Shown here: one piece after another, positions 1 through 5,408 of the stretch
Layout: every line of letters starts with the position of its first letter
Position numbering within the stretch: position 1 is the stretch's first letter
Assembly (NCBI GenBank): GCA_913046025.1
Contig: CAJWRP010000184.1
Location: 1 to 5,692 of the forward strand
DNA from: an uncultured Chloroflexota bacterium
GTDB lineage: Bacteria > Chloroflexota > Dehalococcoidia > SAR202 > UBA11138
Direction: 5' to 3'
DNA length: 5,692 bases
The notes under the pieces: model-generated
What the model was told of the DNA's origin: nothing
Database searches by the model: none
What the model saw: only the letters and a program-made list of their open reading frames with translations
Made by a program: the position numbers and the translations under genes

Positions 1-169
1 GGCCTGATTCTAGTTACGCTTCATACGCATGCGACCTCCGTGCGAACCACATAGGAAGCACTGCAGGGCTCTGCCACAATGGAGGCACACCAGAAACACA
101 TGAAACTCACACAAGAAACGCCCAACGAGTAATGGAACGAAAGAACTAACCAGAATCGCTACTTTCAAA
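1..169. other. Upstream region of the lipoprotein gene, no clear gene
   Basis: No recognisable gene tail, tRNA or strong promoter was found. One plus-strand frame is open from 3 to 146 but its translation is low-complexity and His/Thr/Asn-rich, unlike a protein end. A 17-codon frame (79-132) overlaps by TAATG a five-codon frame (132-149); neither has a convincing ribosome binding site. Confidence 0.4.
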
Positions 170-709
170 TTGCAATTCCACTTATTACGTAGCAGCCTGC
201 TGTTGGTGGGGCTTTTAGTCCTGTTAACCGGCTGCAACAATCTCATGGCTGATGACGAGGTTGAGACTGGCTTGCCGGCCTTTCGGCACTACATCCCGAA
301 TGTGTCGCAAGAGGTACCTCTTGGGGAATCGCTCCAGATCACCAATCTAGAGATCACCGTAACTGGCGTTCGGTCGTCAGATGGCAGAAATGACAACGAG
401 GTACGAATGATTCCGCCGGAGGGGCAGCGATTTTTTCTGGTCAACGTCCTCCTGACTAATCAGGGAGACGTGCGAGAAGATATCTCCCCAAGGATGAGTT
501 TCAGCCTCTTCGACTCCCTGGGACAGGCCCAGGAGTGGTTTCCCGCAGGCGCGGGCCCCATTAATAGCAGGATAAACCCCGGCGCTGAAATGAAGGGTGA
601 GCTGACCTCGATGGTCGCGGAGAATGCAGAGGTGCTAGTGTTGATTTACGGGGATGTGGCATTCTCTTTGGGTGAGGCGAGCGGTGGCGAGTCGGGGTCG
701 CCTGGTTAA
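170..709 (+). CDS. Lipoprotein with DUF4352-like immunoglobulin-fold domain
   Basis: A 179-residue exported lipoprotein of unknown function. Residues 5-21 form a hydrophobic signal segment ending in the lipobox LLTGC, so signal peptidase II should cleave before Cys22 and leave the protein anchored to the outer face of the membrane. After a short linker, residues about 50-165 resemble the DUF4352 (telokin-like) fold: LGESLQITNLEITVTGVRSS, then PPEGQRFFLVNVLLTNQGD, a strand with FSLFDSLGQ, and a closing INPGAEMKGEL followed by VLVLIYGD. Such domains usually sit outside the cell; their ligand is generally unknown. The C-terminus is a Gly/Ser-rich tail. The start is TTG; the frame is open back to a TGA at 101-103 but holds no other start, and starting later would destroy the signal peptide. 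No clear ribosome binding site is seen. The gene stands alone, ends at a terminator, and converges with the flavoenzyme gene. Confidence 0.85.
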   Translation: MQFHLLRSSLLLVGLLVLLTGCNNLMADDEVETGLPAFRHYIPNVSQEVPLGESLQITNLEITVTGVRSSDGRNDNEVRMIPPEGQRFFLVNVLLTNQGDVREDISPRMSFSLFDSLGQAQEWFPAGAGPINSRINPGAEMKGELTSMVAENAEVLVLIYGDVAFSLGEASGGESGSPG

Positions 710-731
710 ACGGAGACGTTTGGCTAAAATT

Positions 732-763
732 GTGGAGGGCTTGCATTGCAAGCCTCCACTTTT
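732..763 (+). terminator. Rho-independent terminator after the lipoprotein gene
   Basis: A 12-bp stem with one bulged G: left arm 732-744, loop ATT 745-747, right arm 748-759, followed by TTTT then GTTATT. It begins 22 bases after the lipoprotein stop. AAAA at 726-729 on the other side gives the minus strand a short, imperfect U-run, so the hairpin might also stop transcripts arriving from the convergent flavoenzyme gene. Confidence 0.85.
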
Positions 764-916
764 GTTATTCAGTAGTTTGCTAATATTACGAAGATTGAGT
801 CCAGCCGCATAACGAAATGCACGCAGCAGTTTTCGTGACTCTATAACAGGGTCATCAGAGTAGTGAACGGCGTAACTCTGATGTTTATCGACTTTGCGCT
901 GTTCACCGCTCTTCAC
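764..916 (-). pseudogene. Possible decayed transposase N-terminus (HTH remnant)
   Basis: A minus-strand reading frame from GTG at 914-916 gives about 50 residues that look like a real protein fragment. The stretch KSGEQRKVDKHQSY recalls the basic segment of zinc-ribbon transposase N-termini of the IS1 kind, although the expected cysteines are absent. Residues 25-50 (from IESRKLLRAF to NISKLLN) look like the following helix-turn-helix, 'G-x-S-x-R-x-I-A-x-L-L'. The same frame continues upstream to an ATG at 947-949 but is broken by TAG at 920-922. Downstream the similarity ends where the terminator hairpin starts, so any catalytic domain is missing. No flanking inverted repeats were recognised. 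The assignment rests on remembered family patterns and is weak; the alternative is non-coding sequence that happens to be open. Confidence 0.3.
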
Positions 917-982
917 CAGCTATTCGTCCGCTGATATTTGGTTCGACATTACTTTCACTGCCTCATAGCACATGCCGCAGGC

Positions 983-2188
983 CTAACCACCCCACCTAGG
1001 TTCCACATTTTCTGGTATGTCGAATAGAAATTTACCTACCTGCTCGCGAACACGGTCTGGGGCAGTCGGTGCGGGAAGCGTGCCTATCCGCACATCCCGA
1101 TAGTACCTCTCGAATTTTTCTTCCTCATACAATCCATGCGCGCCGCGAATGACCCAAAGACCTTCCACAGCCTTCTGAGAGTTCTGGCGTGCCATATGAC
1201 CTGCCATTCGCATACGAATACCGTCCCCTCGCTCGAAGGGCTCGCCCCTAAAGGCCTTGTCCACAATCGCTGTCGCCTCCTGCAATAGGTATGCCCTGGC
1301 CGACTCCACTAGCATGGCAGCTTCTGCGATGGCGAACTGGTTCCCCGGTGTGCTGATGCGGGAAGCGCCACCATATGACATACCAGCGGACTTGGCATAT
1401 TCGATGGTGTCCTTGATAGCGGCCTGCGCGATGCCCAGGACAGTACACGGCGGAGCATAGCTAGTGCCAACTGGCACCCTCAGCGCTGGAGGCACATCCG
1501 CATCTGACTGACGCGAAGGCGTTGCCGGCGCGGCTGCCTCATCCACAAAAACCTCATCCAGGGTTATGTCGTTACTGCTGGTGGCACGGAGCGACATTGT
1601 ATGCCAGTTGTCGTGCAGCGTTACGCCTTTATGCGCGAAGGGCACTATCAGGTGCCGGCCGTGCATTTTAGGAGGCTCACCTGCTGCGTCAGATGGCCTG
1701 TCCGGAGGTGGTCCTGGAGCCATGGTACTGAGCACAGCCCACCTGGCGTAGTTGGAGAAGCTCATGAAGGGCCAGCGCCCGCTGCTCACGAATCCACCGG
1801 GAGCGGACCTCGTATCGCCGGTAGGGACGACGCCGTGAGCAACCACCGCGCCCTCGTCAGCAACAGCCCTGAGATACGGTTCGGCCGCCTCTCCCATCAC
1901 TTCGTTGAGCCTGCGAACGGCTCCGGTGTGATTGCCCACGCACCACGCTGTGGACGGGCACGCGCCAGCCAGAGTTTCGTACACCTGCATGAGCGTGACC
2001 AGATTGGCTTCCCTGCCACCCAGGCTTTTGGGAATGCCCATGGCCAAGATTCCGGCCTCGTGAAGTTCCTGAACTGTCTCCGGGTGCAGGGCCCGATTCT
2101 TTTCAGCTTCCGAGGCACGCTCAGCCAGCCTCACCGCCAAAGATTTAGCACCTTCTACAAGAGCAAGGTCAGTATATTTATCGTCCAA
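983..2188 (-). CDS. Acyl-CoA dehydrogenase family flavoprotein, group D monooxygenase-like
   Basis: A 401-residue cytosolic flavoenzyme of the acyl-CoA dehydrogenase superfamily. Family order is complete: N-terminal helical domain (about 1-110, with GIPKSLGG and CPSTAWCVGNHTGA), central beta-domain (about 113-215, with SAPGGFVSSGRWPFMS at 128-143 and DNWHTMSLRATSSNDITLDE at 193-212), and C-terminal four-helix domain (about 240-390, ending in RYYRDVRIGTL). GRWPF and the C-terminal RYYRDVR pattern resemble the acyl-CoA dehydrogenase type-2 C-terminal group, which includes two-component reduced-flavin monooxygenases such as HsaA and the DszC-like enzymes, more than true acyl-CoA dehydrogenases; no obvious catalytic Glu motif is seen. 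Substrate is unknown and no flavin reductase partner lies in the window. Residues 157-176 are a Pro-rich loop. The start is TTG, directly preceded by an in-frame TAA, with GGAG (2197-2200) spaced 8 nt, which decides the start. A small ORF lies 19 nt upstream and may be cotranscribed. Confidence 0.88.
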   Translation of the reverse strand: MDDKYTDLALVEGAKSLAVRLAERASEAEKNRALHPETVQELHEAGILAMGIPKSLGGREANLVTLMQVYETLAGACPSTAWCVGNHTGAVRRLNEVMGEAAEPYLRAVADEGAVVAHGVVPTGDTRSAPGGFVSSGRWPFMSFSNYARWAVLSTMAPGPPPDRPSDAAGEPPKMHGRHLIVPFAHKGVTLHDNWHTMSLRATSSNDITLDEVFVDEAAAPATPSRQSDADVPPALRVPVGTSYAPPCTVLGIAQAAIKDTIEYAKSAGMSYGGASRISTPGNQFAIAEAAMLVESARAYLLQEATAIVDKAFRGEPFERGDGIRMRMAGHMARQNSQKAVEGLWVIRGAHGLYEEEKFERYYRDVRIGTLPAPTAPDRVREQVGKFLFDIPENVEPRWGG

Positions 2189-2207
2189 TTAGGTAACTCC
2201 GTTGTTA

Positions 2208-2384
2208 TCATTCCGCGCTGCAAATCGTCCCAAGCAGGTTTTGCCGGGTATTCCAGTCTATGGAGCGGTCATCGTAGTATAGCCTGTCCAGAATATCCTC
2301 GGCTGATTTCAGACGTACCTCAGCTTCATCGTCTGAATTTGCCATGTCACGGGTCTGGCATGCAGCAGCGATTAAGCCACGCAT
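2208..2384 (-). CDS. Small hypothetical protein upstream of the flavoenzyme
   Basis: An ORF of 58 residues from ATG at 2384, with no family recognised. The C-terminal 45 residues look most protein-like: they begin MANSDDEAEVRLKSAEDILD, are acidic and probably helical, and end LLGTICSAE. Start choice is open: TTG at 2390 (60 aa, GGA 6 nt upstream), ATG at 2384, or ATG at 2345 (45 aa); none has a strong ribosome binding site. Its TGA is 19 nt before the TTG of the flavoenzyme gene, and that gap holds the flavoenzyme's GGAG, a spacing typical of cotranscribed genes. The residue composition and operon-like position support a real gene, but its short length and weak initiation signals leave it uncertain; it could be leader sequence. 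Confidence 0.38.
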   Translation of the reverse strand: MRGLIAAACQTRDMANSDDEAEVRLKSAEDILDRLYYDDRSIDWNTRQNLLGTICSAE

Positions 2385-2420
2385 GCTCAACGCATGTCCA
2401 GCCAGCTATATATTCCGGTC

Positions 2421-2460
2421 CAAATTATCATGCTCCCAAGCAAACCTATTATATAATTTG
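2421..2460. promoter_or_regulatory. Divergent promoter with long-spaced inverted repeat
   Basis: This gap separates the leftward small ORF/flavoenzyme unit from the rightward 76-residue gene. TATAAT lies at 2452-2457 on the plus strand, and the overlapping AT-rich run also reads TATAAT on the minus strand (2453 down to 2448). A perfect 8-bp inverted repeat, CAAATTAT at 2421-2428 and ATAATTTG at 2453-2460, has its arm centres 32 bp apart, about three helical turns, and the right arm covers the -10 boxes. Neither strand has a good -35 box at 17 bp. A shared control site is inference. Confidence 0.4.
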
Positions 2461-2495
2461 CACACCAACTAACTTGTTCAAGCGAAGGACCGGAA

Positions 2496-2726
2496 ATGAG
2501 CAACGATAACCAGACGGAGGCCATTGGAGAAGTGTGGTTTCTGCTTTCAGAGGATGAGCAGCCCATGGGCCGAATATATCGCAGAGACGGTGAGCCGTCG
2601 CCGCAGGATGGATTACGATTTGCCCATGGCGACGACGGGCAGGAGGTAGAGATCGTCAGCTTCAGGGAACTAAGCCCCACCTGCATGATGCGCCGCTTTC
2701 AGATAGTGGTGAGGGTTGTTGGGTGA
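2496..2726 (+). CDS. Small hypothetical protein, 76 aa
   Basis: A 76-residue soluble protein of unknown function. Translation starts at ATG, preceded by AAGGA at 2485-2489 with 6 nt spacing, a good ribosome binding site, and a TATAAT lies about 40 bp upstream; together these support a real gene. The N-terminus is polar and acidic (MSNDNQTEAIGEVW), followed by what looks like alternating short strands and turns: WFLLSEDEQPMGRIYRRDG at 14-32, DGQEVEIVSFREL at 47-59, and the basic, hydrophobic end MMRRFQIVVRVVG. No signal peptide, membrane helix, metal-binding cluster or repeat is present. It ends 25 bp from the convergent TfoX-domain gene with no terminator between, so the two transcripts may overlap. 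It may be a small beta-barrel, but this is only a guess from the strand pattern. Confidence 0.7.
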   Translation: MSNDNQTEAIGEVWFLLSEDEQPMGRIYRRDGEPSPQDGLRFAHGDDGQEVEIVSFRELSPTCMMRRFQIVVRVVG

Positions 2727-2751
2727 CGACTGTCCAGCCGCGCCTTGAAGT

Positions 2752-3081
2752 CTACTTGGGCGGCAGGGTCGTCACAAATGCGAGGCCTCTGTCGACCCAG
2801 GACCTGAGGCCGTCATCCGAGTCCAGGCCGTCGATGCCGACGTAGACCATGCCCTTCATGGACCTTCCGGTGAAGTCCATCTCGCGGGCGTCAGGCTGGG
2901 CCAGCGACTCCTCGTACTGGTCCGGGCCGACGCGGACCATCAGCTCATCGCCCATGACGCCGACGCACATGTGGCCCTCCACCATGAAGGCAAGGCCGCC
3001 GAACATCTTATTTTCGTCTACACCGGTATTGCCGTCGAATACCTCGCGCACTCGCTGGGCCAGGCCCTCATCGTATGCCAT
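2752..3081 (-). CDS. TfoX N-terminal domain protein
   Basis: A 109-residue protein made only of the TfoX N-terminal domain. Family hallmarks run through the whole length: KMFGGLAFMVEGHMCVGV at 25-42, DELMVRVGPDQYEESL at 45-60, MDFTGRSMKGMVYV at 68-81, and the closing LP-x-K at the C-terminus. In gamma-proteobacterial competence regulator TfoX/Sxy this domain is followed by a second one; here that C-terminal domain is absent. Stand-alone copies are widespread in bacteria that do not use Sxy-type competence, and their function is unclear, so the name should not be read as evidence of competence control. Start is ATG, agreeing with the usual MAYDEGLA-type beginning; no strong ribosome binding site is seen. 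It is divergent from the aldo/keto reductase gene and convergent with the 76-residue gene. No signal peptide is present, so it is cytosolic. Confidence 0.92.
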   Translation of the reverse strand: MAYDEGLAQRVREVFDGNTGVDENKMFGGLAFMVEGHMCVGVMGDELMVRVGPDQYEESLAQPDAREMDFTGRSMKGMVYVGIDGLDSDDGLRSWVDRGLAFVTTLPPK

Positions 3082-3203
3082 TTTTCACACTTTCGAGAAA
3101 TTTCGAACTACCACTGTGCGGTCAATATTACATGACGCACTCCAGCAACGGCCGGGTCTATTCAGGATCATTTGGAGAGACCTGCACAAAGGAAACCATG
3201 GGG

Positions 3204-3209
3204 TATAAT
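3204..3209 (+). promoter_or_regulatory. Consensus -10 box of the aldo/keto reductase gene
   Basis: A perfect TATAAT lies 50 bp before the TTG at 3259, placing transcription start near 3216. The -35 position (about 3181-3186, CCTGCA) does not match TTGACA, so the promoter may be weak or activator-dependent. Its position argues against translation from the upstream TTG at 3172. Confidence 0.42.
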
Positions 3210-3247
3210 AGCCGCCAACGCCGGGCCGACATATGGCCAAGCTGATT

Positions 3248-3252
3248 GGAGG
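3248..3252 (+). promoter_or_regulatory. Shine-Dalgarno that decides the AKR start
   Basis: GGAGG sits 6 nt before TTG at 3259, ideal spacing, and downstream of the TATAAT at 3204-3209. The upstream in-frame TTG at 3172 has no such site. Confidence 0.75.
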
Positions 3253-3258
3253 CATCCA

Positions 3259-4077
3259 TTGGAGTATCGAAAACTAGGAAATCTCGAAGTGTCCACAGTA
3301 GGCCTTGGCACGCTGCGCACTTTCGACGTTGATTCTGATGACGACATCGCAGTCCGCAAACAGATCGTGGACAACTGTCTGGCCGAGAACATGAACCTGA
3401 TAGACAGCGCCAACTTCTACGGACTGGCCGAGAAGGTTGTCGGCGAAGTGATCGAGGGCCGCCGCGACAAGTTCTACATTGCGACCAAGGTGCGGACGGA
3501 AGGCAAAGAGGCCGGTCTGGCGCAGATCGACAACTCCTTCAATATGCTGAAGACTGACTACATCGACCTATTTCAGGTGCATAACATGGTCGACTGGGAG
3601 ACGCAGATCCCGACTCTGCAAAGCCTGAAGTCCGAGGGCAAGATCGGCATGGTCGGCGTCTCTGCCATGGTGCACGAGGCTTATCCGATCATCGCTGGAC
3701 TAATGCGCGATGGCCAGGTGGACACGATCCAGATCCCTTACAACGTCATCGAAAGAGGCTGCGAAGAAGAGTTACTGCCGCTGGCGGAGGAGCTGGGCAT
3801 AGGAGTCCTGATTATGGAGCCGCTGAAGAAGGGCCGCTACGTCAAGGAGCTAAAGACTCAGCCCGACCTCGCTCCCTTGGCGGACCTGGGCATCAAGACC
3901 TGGGCGCAGGCGCTGATTGCGTGGGTGCTGGGCGACTCCAGGGTCACCTCCGCGATACCCACTACTTCCCGACCTGAACGCATCCACGAGAACGCGGTGG
4001 CCGGTCACGTCGGCCGCATGCCCCAGGAGCTGCGCGACCACGTCCGAAAAGAGACGGAGCGCTGCCTGGAGGGCTAA
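3259..4077 (+). CDS. Aldo/keto reductase
   Basis: A 272-residue cytosolic NAD(P)H-dependent oxidoreductase with the TIM-barrel AKR fold. The protein begins (M)EYRKLGNLEVSTVGLG, the usual AKR N-terminus. The catalytic tetrad is intact: Asp49 and Tyr54 (LIDSANFYG), Lys77 (IATKV) and His108 (LFQVHNM). Further family features are GKIGMVGVS at 127-135, the QIPYNVIER strand at 158-166, IMEPLKKGR at 185-193, and the cofactor-binding stretch IPTTSRPERIHEN at 233-245. AKRs reduce aldehydes and ketones or oxidise alcohols; the substrate cannot be told from sequence. The start chosen is TTG at 3259, with GGAGG at 3248-3252 and 6 nt spacing. The frame is open back to another TTG at 3172, but the 29 extra residues are not AKR-like and would overlap the TATAAT at 3204-3209. 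A strong terminator follows 29 bases after the stop. Confidence 0.93.
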   Translation: MEYRKLGNLEVSTVGLGTLRTFDVDSDDDIAVRKQIVDNCLAENMNLIDSANFYGLAEKVVGEVIEGRRDKFYIATKVRTEGKEAGLAQIDNSFNMLKTDYIDLFQVHNMVDWETQIPTLQSLKSEGKIGMVGVSAMVHEAYPIIAGLMRDGQVDTIQIPYNVIERGCEEELLPLAEELGIGVLIMEPLKKGRYVKELKTQPDLAPLADLGIKTWAQALIAWVLGDSRVTSAIPTTSRPERIHENAVAGHVGRMPQELRDHVRKETERCLEG

Positions 4078-4103
4078 CAAGCCTAAGTATTGCCTGATTA
4101 AAT

Positions 4104-4137
4104 AAAGGGGACGCCTAAAATTAGGCGTCCCCTTTTT
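4104..4137 (+). terminator. Rho-independent terminator after the AKR gene
   Basis: A perfect 11-bp GC-rich stem: left arm 4107-4117, loop AAAT 4118-4121, right arm 4122-4132, then TTTTT. AAA at 4104-4106 pairs with the first Ts. On the minus strand the same hairpin is followed by TTTATTTAA, so it can also terminate transcripts of the convergent propeller gene. Confidence 0.93.
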
Positions 4138-4141
4138 GTAT

Positions 4142-4229
4142 GTCATTCCGAGCCTAGCGAGGAATCTACGGCGCATGCGTCTGGCTGAACGCTTGCTTTA
4201 GATTCCTCGTCGTGCCTCCTCGGAATGAC
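4142..4229. repeat. Palindromic intergenic repeat, GTCATTCCGAG type
   Basis: An 88-bp imperfect palindrome. The left arm (4142-4168) starts GTCATTCCGAG and ends GAGGAATCTA; the right arm (4199-4229) starts TAGATTCCTC and ends CTCGGAATGAC. The outer and inner blocks pair perfectly, while the short middle part differs in length between arms. The central loop is about 30 bases (4169-4198). GTCATTCCGAG...GAGGAATCT palindromes are known as scattered intergenic repeats in many bacterial genomes. It lies just past the AKR terminator, between two convergent genes, a common location for such repeats. Confidence 0.8.
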
Positions 4230-4254
4230 TTATTTCGAAGAGTGCGCCGTTCGA

Positions 4255-4373
4255 TAATCCCGTTCGCCCTGAGTCCCGATTTCATCGAGCATCCTCGGTA
4301 GAGTCGGGACTTATCGAAGGGCTGCCAAATTTGGATGGGCTGTGGTTCGACAGGCTCAGGGCGAACGGGATTA
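4255..4373. repeat. Palindromic intergenic repeat, CCGTTCGCCCTGAG type, with nested hairpin
   Basis: A 119-bp structure bounded by perfect 19-bp inverted arms, 4255-4273 (TAATCCCGTTCGCCCTGAG) and 4355-4373. Inside, GTCCCGA at 4273-4279 and TCGGGAC at 4304-4310 form a second hairpin. The right side contains GGTTCGACAGGCTCAGGGCG, the reverse complement form of a repeat often seen as CGCCCTGAGCCTGTCGAA. The left copy looks interrupted between CCCTGAG and TTATCGAAGGGCTG by the nested hairpin. Together with the preceding palindrome it fills nearly all of the 312-bp gap between convergent genes; no gene is visible there. Confidence 0.78.
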
Positions 4374-4389
4374 ACTTACTGGCACTCGA

Positions 4390-5340
4390 TTACAGCCGTG
4401 TCAGCTTATTTATCCTGCCACCTATTAGCCACTCGGCCACGTATATGTTGCCCGCAGGGTCCACCGCCATGCCGTGGGGACTACTAAACTTGCCCTCTTC
4501 TAGAATGGCGTGGTCGACGTTGGGCCAGTTCTCCTTTAGCTTGAACGCACCGGTGTTCTCGCCAAGATAGCCGACCAGGTTGTCGTCGCCATCCAGAATC
4601 GTCACGCGGGAGCCGCGCAACTCCGCAACCAGTATGTAGTCACCCCACTGGGCAAAGCCGCTGGGGCTGTGAAGCCAGTCCTGTCCTGGACCTGTGCCAA
4701 AGGCCCTGTGAAAGTCCCCTTCCATGCCGTAGACCTGTATCTGGCCATTGCTGCGGTCGGAGATGTAAAGCTCTGGCTCGGACTTGCGAGTGTCGATCCA
4801 GATGCCATGAGGTGTGGCCAGCCTGCCGCCTTCGCCCTCTTCTCCGTTAATGCTGTTGATGTACTTACCATCGCGATCATAGCGATGCACGTAGCTGGAG
4901 CCATAGCCGTCCGTAACATATATGTCGCCGTTGCCGCCAATGCGTTCCTCGAAAACAGCAGTACCCGTAGGCGAGTACTTGCCTTCCCGGTAGACCTCCA
5001 GGTCAGGCTTCTCGATCGACATGACCAGTTGTCCGTCAAGAGTCGTCTTTACCACCTGGCTGCTCAGGTTGTCGGCCAGCCAGAGAAATTCCTGGTCGCC
5101 CTCTTTGACGATGGACATGCCGTGGGCATTCTGCACGGTCGCCTCCCACGAGCCAGTCAAATTGCCCTGCTCATCGAAGATCAGTACCGTGGGGTCGGCC
5201 TGATGGAAGGAGTAGACGTTACCCGTCTCGCTGACGACGATGTCGTGGTGGGCCCAGCCCGTTCGTGCGCTCTCGCTGTCGGGAATGTGCGCCCACTTCT
5301 CGTGCCAGTCGTACTTGTGTTCCCCCGCACTGACCTGCAT
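4390..5340 (-). CDS. NHL-repeat six-bladed beta-propeller protein
   Basis: A 316-residue soluble protein made of NHL-type repeats. Six blades can be followed: about 29-67, 71-111, 123-165, 175-214, 224-262 and 286-314. They repeat a pattern of 'PHG-hydrophobic ... G-x-h-Y-h-a-D ... h-x-h-h-d-x-x-G', for example TPHGIWIDTRKSEPELYISD at 176-195 and SPHGMAVDPAGNIYVAEW at 287-304. The layout resembles bacterial relatives of peptidyl-alpha-hydroxyglycine alpha-amidating lyase, a propeller enzyme, but activity cannot be claimed from this; NHL propellers also serve as binding scaffolds. There is no signal peptide or membrane segment, so it should be cytosolic, which is less usual for PAL-like proteins. 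Start is ATG with AGGAGG at 5348-5353, spaced 7 nt, an excellent ribosome binding site. It is divergent from the GMC-type oxidoreductase gene and convergent with the AKR gene, whose terminator hairpin may be shared. Confidence 0.9.
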   Translation of the reverse strand: MQVSAGEHKYDWHEKWAHIPDSESARTGWAHHDIVVSETGNVYSFHQADPTVLIFDEQGNLTGSWEATVQNAHGMSIVKEGDQEFLWLADNLSSQVVKTTLDGQLVMSIEKPDLEVYREGKYSPTGTAVFEERIGGNGDIYVTDGYGSSYVHRYDRDGKYINSINGEEGEGGRLATPHGIWIDTRKSEPELYISDRSNGQIQVYGMEGDFHRAFGTGPGQDWLHSPSGFAQWGDYILVAELRGSRVTILDGDDNLVGYLGENTGAFKLKENWPNVDHAILEEGKFSSPHGMAVDPAGNIYVAEWLIGGRINKLTRL

Positions 5341-5382
5341 CTGTTGTCCTCCTAAAAGGTCTATTTAATTCTGTACTTAGCT

Positions 5383-5408
5383 GTGAGGTAATTGGGAATC
5401 GACCTCAC
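5383..5408. promoter_or_regulatory. Candidate operator dyad upstream of the propeller gene
   Basis: A perfect 7-bp inverted repeat, GTGAGGT at 5383-5389 and ACCTCAC at 5402-5408, with a 12-bp spacer. On the minus strand the left arm overlaps a weak possible promoter, TTACCT (5391-5386) and TTAAAT (5368-5363) with 17 bp between, pointing at the propeller gene. A further TGAGGTC occurs at 5477-5483. Regulator binding is inference. Confidence 0.33.

Noticed and set aside
79..149. Two tiny frames joined by TAATG (79-132 and 132-149) upstream of the lipoprotein, possible leader peptides
   Set aside because: Both are very short, lack clear ribosome binding sites, and no attenuator-like hairpins accompany them.
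1601..2509. A 302-codon plus-strand open frame opposite the flavoenzyme gene
   Set aside because: It lies antisense to a clear flavoprotein gene, its translation has no family pattern, and it runs through the divergent promoter region. It is a shadow of high-GC coding sequence.
2752..3081. TfoX-domain gene as evidence for natural competence control
   Set aside because: Only the N-terminal domain is present; stand-alone forms are widespread and not tied to competence, and no DNA-uptake genes are in the window.
4249..4260. GTTCGATAATCC, reminiscent of a tRNA T-loop
   Set aside because: No acceptor, anticodon or D arms can be folded around it; the bases belong to the edge of the palindromic repeat.
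4142..4373. Repeat cluster considered as a CRISPR array
   Set aside because: The units are palindromic, differ from each other, and there is no regular repeat-spacer period.
4331..4570. A 79-codon plus-strand frame running from the repeat into the propeller gene
   Set aside because: It starts inside the palindromic repeat and continues antisense to the propeller gene, with no ribosome binding site.
4669..5355. A 228-codon plus-strand open frame opposite the propeller gene
   Set aside because: The opposite strand encodes a complete six-bladed NHL protein with a strong ribosome binding site; the antisense translation shows no recognisable domain.
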